Positions 49,367 through 59,086 of a DNA stretch of 64,000 nt are shown here, piece after piece. Within the stretch, counting starts at the first letter, position 1. Every line of letters starts with the position of its first letter. Origin of the DNA: Methylococcaceae bacterium UBA6146 (GTDB taxonomy: Bacteria; Pseudomonadota; Gammaproteobacteria; Methylococcales; Methylomonadaceae). The stretch spans positions 62,001 to 126,000 of the forward strand of contig DIUY01000001.1 of NCBI GenBank assembly GCA_002422395.1. Direction: 5' to 3'. The notes beneath the pieces are model-generated. The model ran no database searches. It worked only from the letters and a program-made list of their open reading frames with translations, and had not been told where the DNA came from. Both the position numbers and the translations under genes were made by a program.

Positions 49367-51634
49367 TCAGCTTTCTTCAGAGACCACCAGCTCTTTGCTT
49401 TCTAAGACAAATCCAAGCTCATTATTTTCCACAACTATCGTGACATGACCGCCGTGTGCCAGCTTGCCGAACAGCAAATCATTTGCCAAAGGTTTTTTTA
49501 TTTTTTCTTGGATTAAACGCGCCATTGGCCTCGCCCCCATTTTTGGATCACAGCCATGTTCAGCCAGCCACAAACGCGCATCCGCACTTAAAGCCAGAGT
49601 CACCTGTTTGTCTGCGAGCAACGCTTCCAGCTCAAAAATGAACTTATCTACGACATGGCCGACGACTGAAATATCCAGTGGCTTGAATTGAATAATAGCA
49701 TCCAAACGATTGCGGAATTCCGGTGAAAAACCCTTTTCGATGACCTTTAAACTATCGCTGGCATGATCTTGATGGGTAAAGCCTATAGATGCGCGGCTAC
49801 CCTCCTCTGCCCCGGCGTTAGTCGTCATCACCAAAATGATATTGCGGAAATCCGCTTTGCGTCCATTATTGTCAGTTAATGAGCCATGATCCATGACTTG
49901 CAATAACAGGTTAAACACATCGGGATGCGCCTTTTCCAACTCATCAAGCAGCAATACCGCATGAGGATGCTTAGTGACTTGTTCGGTCAATAAGCCGCCC
50001 TGATCAAAACCAATATAACCTGGGGGAGCACCGATAAGCCTAGAAACGGTATGGCGCTCCATATACTCCGACATATCAAAGCGGATCAACTCCACACCCA
50101 ACACCTTCGCCAGCTGCCGGGTGACTTCGGTTTTGCCGACGCCAGTAGGGCCTGCAAACAGAAATGATCCTATGGTTTTTTGGCTGTCCCGAAGGCCTGC
50201 ACGCGACAATTTTATCGCCGATGCTAATGCCCCAATTGCTTCATCCTGGCCAAACACCAACATTTTCAGATTTTTTTCTAAGTTAGCGAGCTTGTCTATA
50301 TCATTCGAAGAAACTGATTTCGCTGGCACACGGGCAATTTTTGAGACAATTTCTTCTATTTCAGCCGTATCAATTAATTGCTTGCGCTCCGTTTCAGCCG
50401 TCATGCGTTGCTTAGCGCCCGCTTCATCAATGACATCAATCGCCTTGTCCGGCAAATGTCGGTCCGTGATATAGCGGTCAGACAATTCTGCCGCCACACG
50501 TAATGCCTCAGCCGAATATTTAACGTCATGATGCTCTTCAAAACGCGATTTTAGGCCTTTTAAAATTAAAATAGTGTCTGCAACAGAAGGCTCCAGCACA
50601 TCGATTTTCTGGAAACGTCGCGCCAGCGCATGATCTTTCTCAAAAATGCTACGGTATTCTTGATAAGTGGTCGATCCTATACAACGCAGCTGACCGGAGG
50701 CCAAGGCCGGTTTCAACAAGTTGGAAGCATCCATAACACCGCCCGAAGCAGAACCCGCCCCGATAATGGTATGTATCTCGTCAATAAACAAAATGGCCTC
50801 AGGTTCTTTTTTGAGTTGGTTAAGCAGCATTTTAAGGCGTTTCTCAAAATCACCACGGTATTTAGTGCCCGCAACTAGTGCACCTAAATCCAATGAATAA
50901 ATGACACTTTTCATCAACACGTCAGGCACATCTTCTTCAACAATTTTTTTCGCCAGACCTTCAGCGATAGCGGTCTTGCCAACCCCGGCTTCACCAACCA
51001 ACAATGGATTATTTTTGCGGCGGCGGCAAAGTGTCTGGATGGTACGCTCGATTTCCTGTTCCCGACCGATTAACGGATCGATTCGGCCTTGCACGGCCTC
51101 CTCGTTCAGGTTAGTCGCGTATTTTTCCAACGGGCTGCCTGCCTCATTATCAGGATTGCCCGACTCCGATGACCGGTCTCCCGACACCTCATTGCCGTGA
51201 TCCATTTTTGAAATCCCATGTGCCAAATAATTCACCACATCAAGTCGTGATATGTCCTGCTTGTTTAACAGATAAACCGCATGGGAATCCTGTTCGCTAA
51301 ACAAGGCGACAAACAAATTGGCACCAGCCACTTCTTTTTTTTCAGAAGCCTGGACATGAAAAACAGCGCGTTGCAGCACCCTTTGAAAACCCAGCGTAGG
51401 TTGTGTTTCACGCTGGATACCAGGCGGGATTAGCGATATGGTTTCGTCAATAAATTGGCTCAACTGGCTGCGTAATAACATGATATTACAGCCACATGCA
51501 ATCATGACCGCTTCAGCAGACGCGTTATCCAGCAGCGCCAATAATAAATGCTCGACAGTGATAAATTCGTGACGCTTATCGTGAGCATTCTTAAATGCAT
51601 TATTTAGGGTGATTTCCAGTTCTTTGCTTAACAT
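49367..51634 (-). CDS. clpA: ATP-dependent Clp protease ATP-binding subunit ClpA
   Basis: A 755-aa AAA+ unfoldase that feeds substrates to ClpP, including N-degron proteins delivered by ClpS. The ClpN domain starts MLSKELEITLNNAFKNAHDK. Walker A motifs are GEAGVGKTAIAEGLA (D1) and GPTGVGKTEVTRQLA (D2); Walker B includes LFIDEIHTIIG and LLLDELEKAHPD. ATG 51634 has GGAG at 7 nt. clpS lies 15 bp upstream, so clpS-clpA is an operon. ClpP is not in the window. Confidence 0.95.
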   Translation of the reverse strand: MLSKELEITLNNAFKNAHDKRHEFITVEHLLLALLDNASAEAVMIACGCNIMLLRSQLSQFIDETISLIPPGIQRETQPTLGFQRVLQRAVFHVQASEKKEVAGANLFVALFSEQDSHAVYLLNKQDISRLDVVNYLAHGISKMDHGNEVSGDRSSESGNPDNEAGSPLEKYATNLNEEAVQGRIDPLIGREQEIERTIQTLCRRRKNNPLLVGEAGVGKTAIAEGLAKKIVEEDVPDVLMKSVIYSLDLGALVAGTKYRGDFEKRLKMLLNQLKKEPEAILFIDEIHTIIGAGSASGGVMDASNLLKPALASGQLRCIGSTTYQEYRSIFEKDHALARRFQKIDVLEPSVADTILILKGLKSRFEEHHDVKYSAEALRVAAELSDRYITDRHLPDKAIDVIDEAGAKQRMTAETERKQLIDTAEIEEIVSKIARVPAKSVSSNDIDKLANLEKNLKMLVFGQDEAIGALASAIKLSRAGLRDSQKTIGSFLFAGPTGVGKTEVTRQLAKVLGVELIRFDMSEYMERHTVSRLIGAPPGYIGFDQGGLLTEQVTKHPHAVLLLDELEKAHPDVFNLLLQVMDHGSLTDNNGRKADFRNIILVMTTNAGAEEGSRASIGFTHQDHASDSLKVIEKGFSPEFRNRLDAIIQFKPLDISVVGHVVDKFIFELEALLADKQVTLALSADARLWLAEHGCDPKMGARPMARLIQEKIKKPLANDLLFGKLAHGGHVTIVVENNELGFVLESKELVVSEES

Positions 51635-51649
51635 AAAATGCTCCAACTC

Positions 51650-51973
51650 TTACGCTTCTTCCATCGCACACAACAAAGGATGCTGATGTTCGCGTGAATA
51701 CTCATTGACAATAACGACTTTCGTTTCTGCGACATCTTTTGTATAGATTCCGCAAACACCCATTCCTTGCGTATGTATTTGTAACATCACCTGAGTTGCT
51801 TTGTCTTCAGGCATAGCAAAAAAATCCATTAGCACCTCAATGACAAAATCCATCGGCGTGAAATCGTCATTCAACAAGATAACTTTGTACAAAGGCGGCC
51901 TTTTCAATTCCGGCTTAGCTTCTTGAACAGCCAAACCATCATCATTTCCTGTAAACGGGTCAAAATCAGACAT
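51650..51973 (-). CDS. clpS: ClpS adaptor protein
   Basis: A 107-aa N-recognin that binds N-terminal Leu, Phe, Trp and Tyr and hands substrates to ClpA. The flexible N-terminal part precedes the core PPLYKVILLNDDFTPMDFVI, and VMLQIHTQGMGVCGIYTKDV and AETKVVIVNEYSREHQHPL complete the fold. ATG 51973 gives the normal start; a further three codons upstream are open. Confidence 0.95.
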   Translation of the reverse strand: MSDFDPFTGNDDGLAVQEAKPELKRPPLYKVILLNDDFTPMDFVIEVLMDFFAMPEDKATQVMLQIHTQGMGVCGIYTKDVAETKVVIVNEYSREHQHPLLCAMEEA

Positions 51974-52154
51974 AACAATCAATAAAAAAATACTTCGTGA
52001 CCATTAACATAATCCCAATGGGGGCGTATTTCAAGCCCGTATAGATTAAGAAAATAATATAACTGTCTTTTCGATCTATGCCATACAATCTTTACCAGCA
52101 TAATATCTTTAAATAGAGTAACATAGCCGGTTTCATTTAAATTGGGATTCATTG

Positions 52155-52616
52155 ATGGTTTGGAAACCGCATGTTACCGTTGCCGCTATTATTGAGCGGG
52201 ATCAGCGTTTTTTGTTGGTTGAAGAAGAAACGCCGCGCGGCCTGCAATTTAATCAACCTGCCGGGCATTTTGAAGAAAACGAAGACCTGATTGCCGCAGT
52301 CAAACGTGAAGTTTGTGAAGAGACCGCATGGCAATTTGAGCCTGAACACATTATTTCCATCCAACTGTGGCGCAGGAATCCCGATTATCCGACGTTTCTT
52401 AGGGTTTGCTTTACGGGTTCCTGTCATAGTTTTAACCCAGACCGGCCTTTAGATGACGGCATCGTAGCCACGCACTGGCTGACGCGTGATGAAATCGCCA
52501 GGCAACGGGAACGTTTACGCAGCCCATTAGTGCTGATGGGTGTCGATGAATATCTGAGCGGGCAACGCCATCCGCTATCCTTACTAAAATCATTCCTCGA
52601 CCTTGACTATGCGTAA
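52155..52616 (+). CDS. nudJ: NudJ-type Nudix hydrolase
   Basis: A 153-aa Nudix hydrolase of the NudJ type, which hydrolyses phosphate from HMP-PP and nucleotide (di/tri)phosphates. The Nudix box is GHFEENEDLIAAVKREVCEE, with the family N-terminus WKPHVTVAAIIERDQRFLLV. It overlaps mnmA by 8 bp, reproducing the nudJ-mnmA order of E. coli. Confidence 0.9.
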   Translation: MVWKPHVTVAAIIERDQRFLLVEEETPRGLQFNQPAGHFEENEDLIAAVKREVCEETAWQFEPEHIISIQLWRRNPDYPTFLRVCFTGSCHSFNPDRPLDDGIVATHWLTRDEIARQRERLRSPLVLMGVDEYLSGQRHPLSLLKSFLDLDYA

Positions 52617-53700
52617 AAACATAATCGTCGGCATGTCCGGCGGTGTGGACTCCTCGGTAACCGCATTACAGCTTTTAGAACAAGGCCATGAGGTCACCGG
52701 CTTGTTCATGAAAAACTGGGAAGAAGATGACGGTACCGAATACTGCACCGCGATGCAAGATCTCGCCGATGCGCGGCAGGTCTGCGATAAGCTCGGCATC
52801 AAGTTAAAAACCGTTAATTTTGCCAGCGAATACTGGGATGACGTGTTTGAAGTGTTCCTGTCGGAATTTAAGGCTGGACGCACGCCAAACCCTGATATCC
52901 TTTGCAATAAACATGTTAAATTCAAAGCCTTTTTGAATTATGCAATTGACGATTTGGGCGCTGATTATATCGCTACCGGCCACTATGCCCGTATAGCGGA
53001 AAAAAATGGCGAATACTTTTTATTAAAAGGTCTGGATCCAAATAAAGAACAAAGCTATTTCCTTTATACCTTGGGGCAAAAGCCGCTGTCGAGAACTCTC
53101 TTTCCAATCGGCCACTTGCACAAACCGGAAATTCGCGCCCTCGCTAAAAAAGCGGGCTTTGCCAACCATAAGAAGAAAGACAGCACCGGCATTTGCTTTA
53201 TCGGCGAGCGCAAATTCACCGAATTCCTACAACGCTATCTGCCCACCCAGCCGGGCGAAATGCGCACACCGGAAGGGCAGTTGATCGGCAAGCATCATGG
53301 CCTGATGTATTACACCTTCGGCCAGCGCCAAGGCTTAGGTATCGGCGGCGTAAAAGACGCCCCCGACGAACCGTGGTATGTGCTGGACAAAGATTTGGGC
53401 AATAACGTGCTGATTGTCGGCCAAGGCCACGACCATCCGTTGATGTTGCATAACACGCTCGAAGCAGGCAATCTTGACTGGTGCAATAACAAACCGCTGA
53501 CTGCGCCATTGCGCTGTGCCGCCAAAACCCGTTACCGCCAAACTGATCAACCTTGCTATCTCGAACCCTTACCTAATGGTCGTTGCAAAGCCGTGTTCGA
53601 CCAGCCGCAACGGGCGATCACCCCTGGCCAATCGGTGGTTTTTTACGATGGCGAGGTGTGTTTGGGCGGCGGAATCATTGAATCTAAAGCCAATCAATAA
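52609..53700 (+). CDS. mnmA: tRNA-specific 2-thiouridylase MnmA
   Basis: A 363-aa enzyme thiolating U34 of Lys, Glu and Gln tRNAs. The PP-loop is VGMSGGVDSSVTALQLL, the catalytic nucleophile Cys is in NPDILCNKHVKF, and the persulfide Cys in DSTGICFIGERKF. Start ATG 52609 matches the family. purB follows in 23 bp; hflD, which lies between these genes in E. coli, is absent. Confidence 0.95.
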   Translation: MRKNIIVGMSGGVDSSVTALQLLEQGHEVTGLFMKNWEEDDGTEYCTAMQDLADARQVCDKLGIKLKTVNFASEYWDDVFEVFLSEFKAGRTPNPDILCNKHVKFKAFLNYAIDDLGADYIATGHYARIAEKNGEYFLLKGLDPNKEQSYFLYTLGQKPLSRTLFPIGHLHKPEIRALAKKAGFANHKKKDSTGICFIGERKFTEFLQRYLPTQPGEMRTPEGQLIGKHHGLMYYTFGQRQGLGIGGVKDAPDEPWYVLDKDLGNNVLIVGQGHDHPLMLHNTLEAGNLDWCNNKPLTAPLRCAAKTRYRQTDQPCYLEPLPNGRCKAVFDQPQRAITPGQSVVFYDGEVCLGGGIIESKANQ

Positions 53701-53723
53701 CACAACCCATTAACTCTGGATAA

Positions 53724-55091
53724 ATGATGACTAATTTTGCTTTAACTGCCATTTCCCCCATCGACGGGCGCTACGCCGACAAAGTCAACGCCCTGCGGCC
53801 CATCTTTAGCGAATATGGCCTGATCCGTTTCCGTGTGCAGGTCGAAGTGCGCTGGCTGCAAGCCTTGGCAAAACATCCCCTGATTACCGAAGTCAGCCCA
53901 TTCAGCGAGGCTGCGGACCAAATTTTGGACACTATCATCCGTGATTTTTCAGAAGCCGACGCCCAGCGTGTTAAAGACATAGAAAAAACCACTAACCACG
54001 ATGTCAAAGCGGTTGAATACTTGCTGAAAGAAAAAATAGCCGGTCATGCTGAGCTGGAAAAAGTGGCTGAGTTCATTCATTTCGCCTGCACATCGGAGGA
54101 CATCAACAACCTGTCTTACGCACTGATGCTCAAAGAAGGGCGAGGAATTATCAGTGCGCAAATCACTGATTGCATCGCGGCAATAAAAGCCATTGCCAAG
54201 GACACTGCACACCAGCCGATGTTGTCCCGCACCCACGGGCAATCAGCGACCCCAACCACGGTCGGCAAGGAATTTGCCAATGTGGCCGCCCGCATGCAAC
54301 GCCAACTAGCGCAACTGCAAGCGGTTGAATTGCTAGGGAAAATTAACGGTGCAGTCGGCAATTACAATGCCCATAGCGTCGCTTATCCTGATGTTGATTG
54401 GGCTGAGTTTGCGCAAAACTTTGTCGAATCACTGGGTTTGCAATTCAACCCGTACACGATACAAATCGAACCGCACGATTACATTGCCGAATTTTTCCAC
54501 GCCTTGGCACGCTTCAACACCATTTTGCTGGATTTTGACCGCGATGTTTGGGGTTATATTTCCTTAGGCTATTTCAAACAAAAAACCATTGCCGGTGAGG
54601 TCGGTTCATCGACTATGCCGCATAAAGTCAACCCGATTGATTTTGAAAATTCCGAGGGTAATTTAAGCTTGGCGAACGCGTTGTTTGGGTTTCTTGCCGA
54701 AAAACTGCCGGTGTCACGCTGGCAGCGCGACTTGACCGACTCGACGGTATTACGGAACATCGGCGTCGGCATCGCCCATACCAGCATTGCGGTTCAAGCC
54801 AGCTTAAAAGGCATTTCCAAGTTGCAGATTAACACCGATGCTATCGAAGCGGATCTGAACGCCAATTGGGAAGTGTTGGCGGAACCGATACAAACGGTGA
54901 TGCGCCGCTATGGTGTCGAAAAGCCTTATGAAAAATTAAAAGAACTTACGCGTGGGCAGCGCATTACGCCAGACCAACTGCATGATTTTATTGGCCGCTT
55001 GGATATTCCTGCTGAAGCCAAATCGGCTTTATTAGAACTCACGCCGCGCAGTTACATTGGCTACGCGGAACAGCTGGCTAAGCAGATCTAG
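53724..55091 (+). CDS. purB: Adenylosuccinate lyase
   Basis: A 455-aa fumarase-superfamily lyase acting twice in purine synthesis (SAICAR and adenylosuccinate). Substrate motifs are FACTSEDINNLSYALML and the catalytic His loop MLSRTHGQSATPTTVGKE; the superfamily signature is GSSTMPHKVNPIDFENSEGN with the catalytic Ser. Length is that of the E. coli-type PurB. A hairpin follows. Confidence 0.96.
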   Translation: MMTNFALTAISPIDGRYADKVNALRPIFSEYGLIRFRVQVEVRWLQALAKHPLITEVSPFSEAADQILDTIIRDFSEADAQRVKDIEKTTNHDVKAVEYLLKEKIAGHAELEKVAEFIHFACTSEDINNLSYALMLKEGRGIISAQITDCIAAIKAIAKDTAHQPMLSRTHGQSATPTTVGKEFANVAARMQRQLAQLQAVELLGKINGAVGNYNAHSVAYPDVDWAEFAQNFVESLGLQFNPYTIQIEPHDYIAEFFHALARFNTILLDFDRDVWGYISLGYFKQKTIAGEVGSSTMPHKVNPIDFENSEGNLSLANALFGFLAEKLPVSRWQRDLTDSTVLRNIGVGIAHTSIAVQASLKGISKLQINTDAIEADLNANWEVLAEPIQTVMRRYGVEKPYEKLKELTRGQRITPDQLHDFIGRLDIPAEAKSALLELTPRSYIGYAEQLAKQI

Positions 55092-55095
55092 TCAA

Positions 55096-55137
55096 TTGGG
55101 CGGGCTGCAACTTTAAATTTACTTGCCGCCCGCCCAA
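55096..55137 (+). terminator. Hairpin after purB
   Basis: TTGGGCGGGC (55096-55105) and GCCCGCCCAA (55128-55137) form a perfect 10-bp stem with a 22-nt loop, 5 bp after the purB stop, followed by ACTTTAT. The T-tract is poor; a likely transcription or mRNA-end structure. Confidence 0.5.
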
Positions 55138-55167
55138 ACTTTATCCCATAGGCGATCTCGAACTGTC

Positions 55168-55974
55168 ATGCACAAATACGAAGGGTTACTGGTTTACCAA
55201 AGTCACGATGATGATGGCTTGTTAGAAATCGTTGAACGTGACGGGGTCAGGTCGTTGCATTTTGGAAGCTATCCTAGGCAAAGCAGTATCCGTTTGCATG
55301 AGCCGCACAAATTGGAGCTAGATTATGTGCGGGCCATGACCAGTTGGCTGTTATTTAAAGAAACGCCCGATGATGCCTTAATTATTGGCTTAGGCGGCGG
55401 CTCGATAACTAAGTTTTTACTGCATCACTTCCCCGACTGCCGTTTAAAGGCGGTCGAATACCGCAAAAGCGTGGCAAAAATCGCCCGTAGCCATTTTGGT
55501 TTGCCGTTGGACCCACGGCTCAAAATTATCATTGATGATGGTGGGCGCTATGTCTGCCAACGCACCGAAAGCCATCAGGCACGTTACAATCTGGTCATTG
55601 TCGATGCCTTTGATCACGAAGGCATGGCGGTGTCCATCAGCAACGACGCTTTTTTTGCCGCCTGTAAAGCCCTGTTAAAAGATGACGGCATATTAGTCAT
55701 TAATTTGTGGGGCGGCACCGGCAACCCGTTATTTCAGCAAGTGGCGTTGTGGATAGGGCAGATTTTTAACTGGAAAATCATTTTTTTACCTGTGCAAGGC
55801 AAAGGTAATTTGATTGGCCTGGCCTTCAATGACAAAACACCGCTGCATTCTTTCCAAGCGCTAAAAACCCGGGCAAATGCGCTTGAGCAACACTATCAAA
55901 TTGAATTTACGCGATTTTTAAAAGACTTAAAAAAACACAACGCCAGCACCTTTAACCAATTGATAACGCCATGA
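55168..55974 (+). CDS. Spermidine synthase-like aminopropyltransferase
   Basis: A 268-aa spermidine-synthase-fold protein. The SAM/decarboxy-SAM binding segment is ALIIGLGGGSITKFLLHHFP with acidic KAVEYRKSV, and LVIVDAFDHEGM is the second motif. The N-terminal beta domain is short. Such SpeE-like proteins without a neighbouring speD are often of unproven activity, so methyltransferase is an alternative. ATG 55168 is chosen because further upstream lies the purB hairpin. It overlaps the YgiQ gene by 4 bp. Confidence 0.78.
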   Translation: MHKYEGLLVYQSHDDDGLLEIVERDGVRSLHFGSYPRQSSIRLHEPHKLELDYVRAMTSWLLFKETPDDALIIGLGGGSITKFLLHHFPDCRLKAVEYRKSVAKIARSHFGLPLDPRLKIIIDDGGRYVCQRTESHQARYNLVIVDAFDHEGMAVSISNDAFFAACKALLKDDGILVINLWGGTGNPLFQQVALWIGQIFNWKIIFLPVQGKGNLIGLAFNDKTPLHSFQALKTRANALEQHYQIEFTRFLKDLKKHNASTFNQLITP

Positions 55975-58139
55975 CGTCCACCGCCTTTCCTGCTGCACCC
56001 GATCTTTTTAGCCACCGAAAATACTGGGCGCAACGCTTTGGTATTGCCCCTACGCTGCCGATGAGCCGGGCTGAAATGGACGAACTCGGCTGGGATAGCT
56101 GCGATGTCATCCTAGTGACCGGCGATGCCTACATCGACCACCCCAGTTTTGGCATGGCGTTAATAGGGCGTTTGCTGGAAGCGCAAGGTTTTCGGGTCGG
56201 GATTATCTCGCAACCGGACTGGCAGAGCGCCGCCGATTTTAAAAAATTGGGCCGCCCCAACCTGTTCTTCGGCGTGACCGGTGGCAACATGGATTCGATG
56301 GTCAACCGCTACACTTCCGACAAAAAGATCCGCTCCAACGATGCCTATACGCCCGATGGGGCAGCAGGCAAACGTCCGGACCGCGCGGTAAACGTTTATT
56401 CACACCGCTGCCGCGAAGCGTTCAAGGACGTGCCTATCATTATAGGCGGCATAGAAGCAAGCTTGCGCCGTATTGCCCATTATGATTACTGGTCGGACAC
56501 CGTGCGCAAATCAGTTTTGTTGGATGCCAAAGCTGATTTGTTGGTGTACGGCAATGCCGAACGTCAGATTGTTGAAATCGCCCATCGCTTAGCGGGCGGC
56601 GAGCCAGTGTCGCAACTGACCGGCATACGAGGCACTGTGCATTTTGTCAAAGCCATTCCCGAAAGCTGGCTGGTCAAAGATTCCACCGATATAGACAAGC
56701 CCGGCGCACCTATGCTGCCTGTTGACCCGTATCAGGAACAACCCCCTTGCGATAAAAAACCGGAAGCCGAAAGTTCTGGGGAAAAAGTCATCCAGTTTAA
56801 CAAACTGTTGGCCAAAAGCCGCCGGACGCAAACCGTGATCCGTTTGCCCGCTTACGAGGCGGTTAAGGATGACCGCATCTTGTACGCCCATACCTCGCGG
56901 ATCATGCATGCCGAAACTAATCCCGGCAACGCCCGGGCCTTAATCCAACAACATGGCAACCGCCAAGTATGGATAAATCCGCCGCCGATCCCGTTGACCA
57001 CCAAGGAGATGGATGGGGTGTTCGACCTACCGTATTCACGCTTGCCGCACAGGGAATACGGCAAAGCCAACATCCCCGCGTTTGAAATGATTCAGCATTC
57101 GGTCAATATCATGCGCGGCTGTTTCGGCGGTTGTAGTTTTTGCTCGATCACCGAACACGAAGGCCGGATTATCCAAAGCCGCTCAGAAGATTCCATCATT
57201 AAAGAAATTGAAGCCATCCGCGACACTTCGCCAGCGTTCACCGGACACATTTCCGATTTGGGCGGCCCGACTGCGAATATGTACCGCCTGGCTTGCAAAG
57301 ACGAAAAAATCGAGGCCGCTTGCCGCAAGCCATCCTGCGTGTACCCTGGCATTTGCCCGAACCTCAACACCGACCACAGCCATCTGATTAAACTGTATCG
57401 CCGGGCGCGGGCATTGCCGGGCATTAAGAAAATCTTTATCGCCTCTGGCCTTCGTTACGATTTGGCAGTGGAGTCGCCAGAATATGTGAAAGAGCTGGTC
57501 ACCCACCACGTCGGCGGCTATCTGAAAATCGCGCCGGAACATACCGAACAAGGGCCGTTATCAAAGATGATGAAGCCCGGCATTGGCACCTATGACCGCT
57601 TTAAGGAAATGTTCGACAAATACTCCCAAGAAGCGGGCAAAGAGCAGTATTTGATCCCGTACTTTATCGCCGCCCATCCTGGCACCACCGATAACGACAT
57701 GCTAAATCTGGCGCTATGGCTGAAAAGCAACGGTTTCCGTGCTAACCAAGTGCAGGCTTTTTTACCGTCACCAATGGCAATCGCCACCGCCATGTACCAT
57801 TCCGGCAAAGACACGCTGCATAAAGTCAGCCGCAAGGCCGATGACATTTTTATCCCTAAAAGCATCAAGCAGCGCCGGTTGCACAAAGCATTTTTGCGCT
57901 ACCACGACCCCAAAAACTGGCCGCTGTTGCGCGAGGCATTAAAAGATATGGGCAGGGCTGATTTGATTGGCAACGGCAAACAGCATCTCGTGCCATCGTT
58001 TCAGCCTGGCCTCAAAGGCATCGGCCCCGCATCCGTCACAAGTAAGGCGCAGGTTTTTAAGACCAAATATACGGGTTTAAACTCGCAAAAGAGTCCGAAA
58101 AACAAGGCTTATTCTGGAAACAAGAATAAAACGCGGTAG
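55971..58139 (+). CDS. YgiQ-family radical SAM protein
   Basis: A 722-aa UPF0313/YgiQ radical SAM protein. The N-terminal cobalamin-like Rossmann region starts DVILVTGDAYIDHPSFGMAL. The cluster motif is RGCFGGCSFCSITEHEGRII (CxxxCxxC). The family segment LGGPTANMYRLAC and the C-terminal DUF3362 part are present; the end is Lys/Ser/Asn-rich. The reaction is unknown. Its ATG overlaps the upstream aminopropyltransferase-like stop. Confidence 0.9.
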   Translation: MTSTAFPAAPDLFSHRKYWAQRFGIAPTLPMSRAEMDELGWDSCDVILVTGDAYIDHPSFGMALIGRLLEAQGFRVGIISQPDWQSAADFKKLGRPNLFFGVTGGNMDSMVNRYTSDKKIRSNDAYTPDGAAGKRPDRAVNVYSHRCREAFKDVPIIIGGIEASLRRIAHYDYWSDTVRKSVLLDAKADLLVYGNAERQIVEIAHRLAGGEPVSQLTGIRGTVHFVKAIPESWLVKDSTDIDKPGAPMLPVDPYQEQPPCDKKPEAESSGEKVIQFNKLLAKSRRTQTVIRLPAYEAVKDDRILYAHTSRIMHAETNPGNARALIQQHGNRQVWINPPPIPLTTKEMDGVFDLPYSRLPHREYGKANIPAFEMIQHSVNIMRGCFGGCSFCSITEHEGRIIQSRSEDSIIKEIEAIRDTSPAFTGHISDLGGPTANMYRLACKDEKIEAACRKPSCVYPGICPNLNTDHSHLIKLYRRARALPGIKKIFIASGLRYDLAVESPEYVKELVTHHVGGYLKIAPEHTEQGPLSKMMKPGIGTYDRFKEMFDKYSQEAGKEQYLIPYFIAAHPGTTDNDMLNLALWLKSNGFRANQVQAFLPSPMAIATAMYHSGKDTLHKVSRKADDIFIPKSIKQRRLHKAFLRYHDPKNWPLLREALKDMGRADLIGNGKQHLVPSFQPGLKGIGPASVTSKAQVFKTKYTGLNSQKSPKNKAYSGNKNKTR

Positions 58140-58241
58140 ATCCGCATCACAATGATAGCGATTGCACGTTTTGTTGCTGGTGCAATTCTTGGCACAAAGG
58201 GCTATCATCCATAAATCCCCTTGTGCAGCGTGTTTATACCA

Positions 58242-59072
58242 TCACGCTTTTCTTAAGATATTGTCCAACCAAGCATCAGGCAAAATCCGTTTAAGCCCGG
58301 CGAACAGATAAGTGGGGAAAGTCACGTAATAACGTATTTTTGGTTTTTTAGATTCCAACGCGTGGATAACTTTTTCTACAACAGCGGTGGCGGGCAAAGT
58401 GAATGGTGCGGCTGCACCTTGTTTTTGCAAGCGTATTTCCATCGCCTGATAAGTTTCCTTGTGAAAACTTTGGGTCGGGTCAATATTTTTTTTGTACAAA
58501 GCCAACGCATTTTTTCTAAAATCGCTCAAGATAGGGCCGGGTTCAATCAGGGAAACGTGGACATTGCTGCCGTGCAACTCCAAACGCAAGGTGTCGGCCA
58601 AACCTTCAAGGGCAAACTTACTGGCATTGTAAGCCCCCCGATAGGTCATCGCAACAAAACCCAACACTGAACTATTGTAAATAATTCGCCCATGGCCTTG
58701 CTTGCGCATGACTGGAACCAACAAATTAGTCAATTCGTGGGTGCCAAACAGATTTGTTTCAAACTGGTGGCGCAAAACGTCGCGGCTTAAATCCTCCACC
58801 GCACCAGGCTGGCCGAATGCGCCATTATTAAACAACGCATCTAGCTTACCTTCGGTTAATGCCAGTGTCTTGTCAACTGCTTGACGGATACTGGCGCTAT
58901 CCGCCAAATCCAGCTGCACAACGGTGAAGCCTTCATCTGATAAGCGCTGCACATCTTCCGGCCTGCGTGCCGAAGCGATGACCTGATGCCCCCGCTTTTT
59001 TAACCCGACTGCGGTGGCATAACCGATCCCCGTCGAACATCCGGTGATTAATATGGTTTTTGCTGAAGTCAT
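58242..59072 (-). CDS. SDR-family oxidoreductase
   Basis: A 276-aa classical SDR. The cofactor motif is ITGCSTGIGYATAVGLKKRG, NNGAFG is the stabilising motif, and the catalytic Ser-Tyr-Lys set is intact (YNSSVLGF, YNASK in RGAYNASKFALEGLADTL). EPGPILSDFRKNA follows. It resembles 17-beta-hydroxysteroid-dehydrogenase-like or acyl-type SDRs; the substrate cannot be assigned. It is 15 bp downstream of glmS and may be read through from it. Confidence 0.82.
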   Translation of the reverse strand: MTSAKTILITGCSTGIGYATAVGLKKRGHQVIASARRPEDVQRLSDEGFTVVQLDLADSASIRQAVDKTLALTEGKLDALFNNGAFGQPGAVEDLSRDVLRHQFETNLFGTHELTNLLVPVMRKQGHGRIIYNSSVLGFVAMTYRGAYNASKFALEGLADTLRLELHGSNVHVSLIEPGPILSDFRKNALALYKKNIDPTQSFHKETYQAMEIRLQKQGAAAPFTLPATAVVEKVIHALESKKPKIRYYVTFPTYLFAGLKRILPDAWLDNILRKA

Positions 59073-59086
59073 GTTAGTGATCCTGC

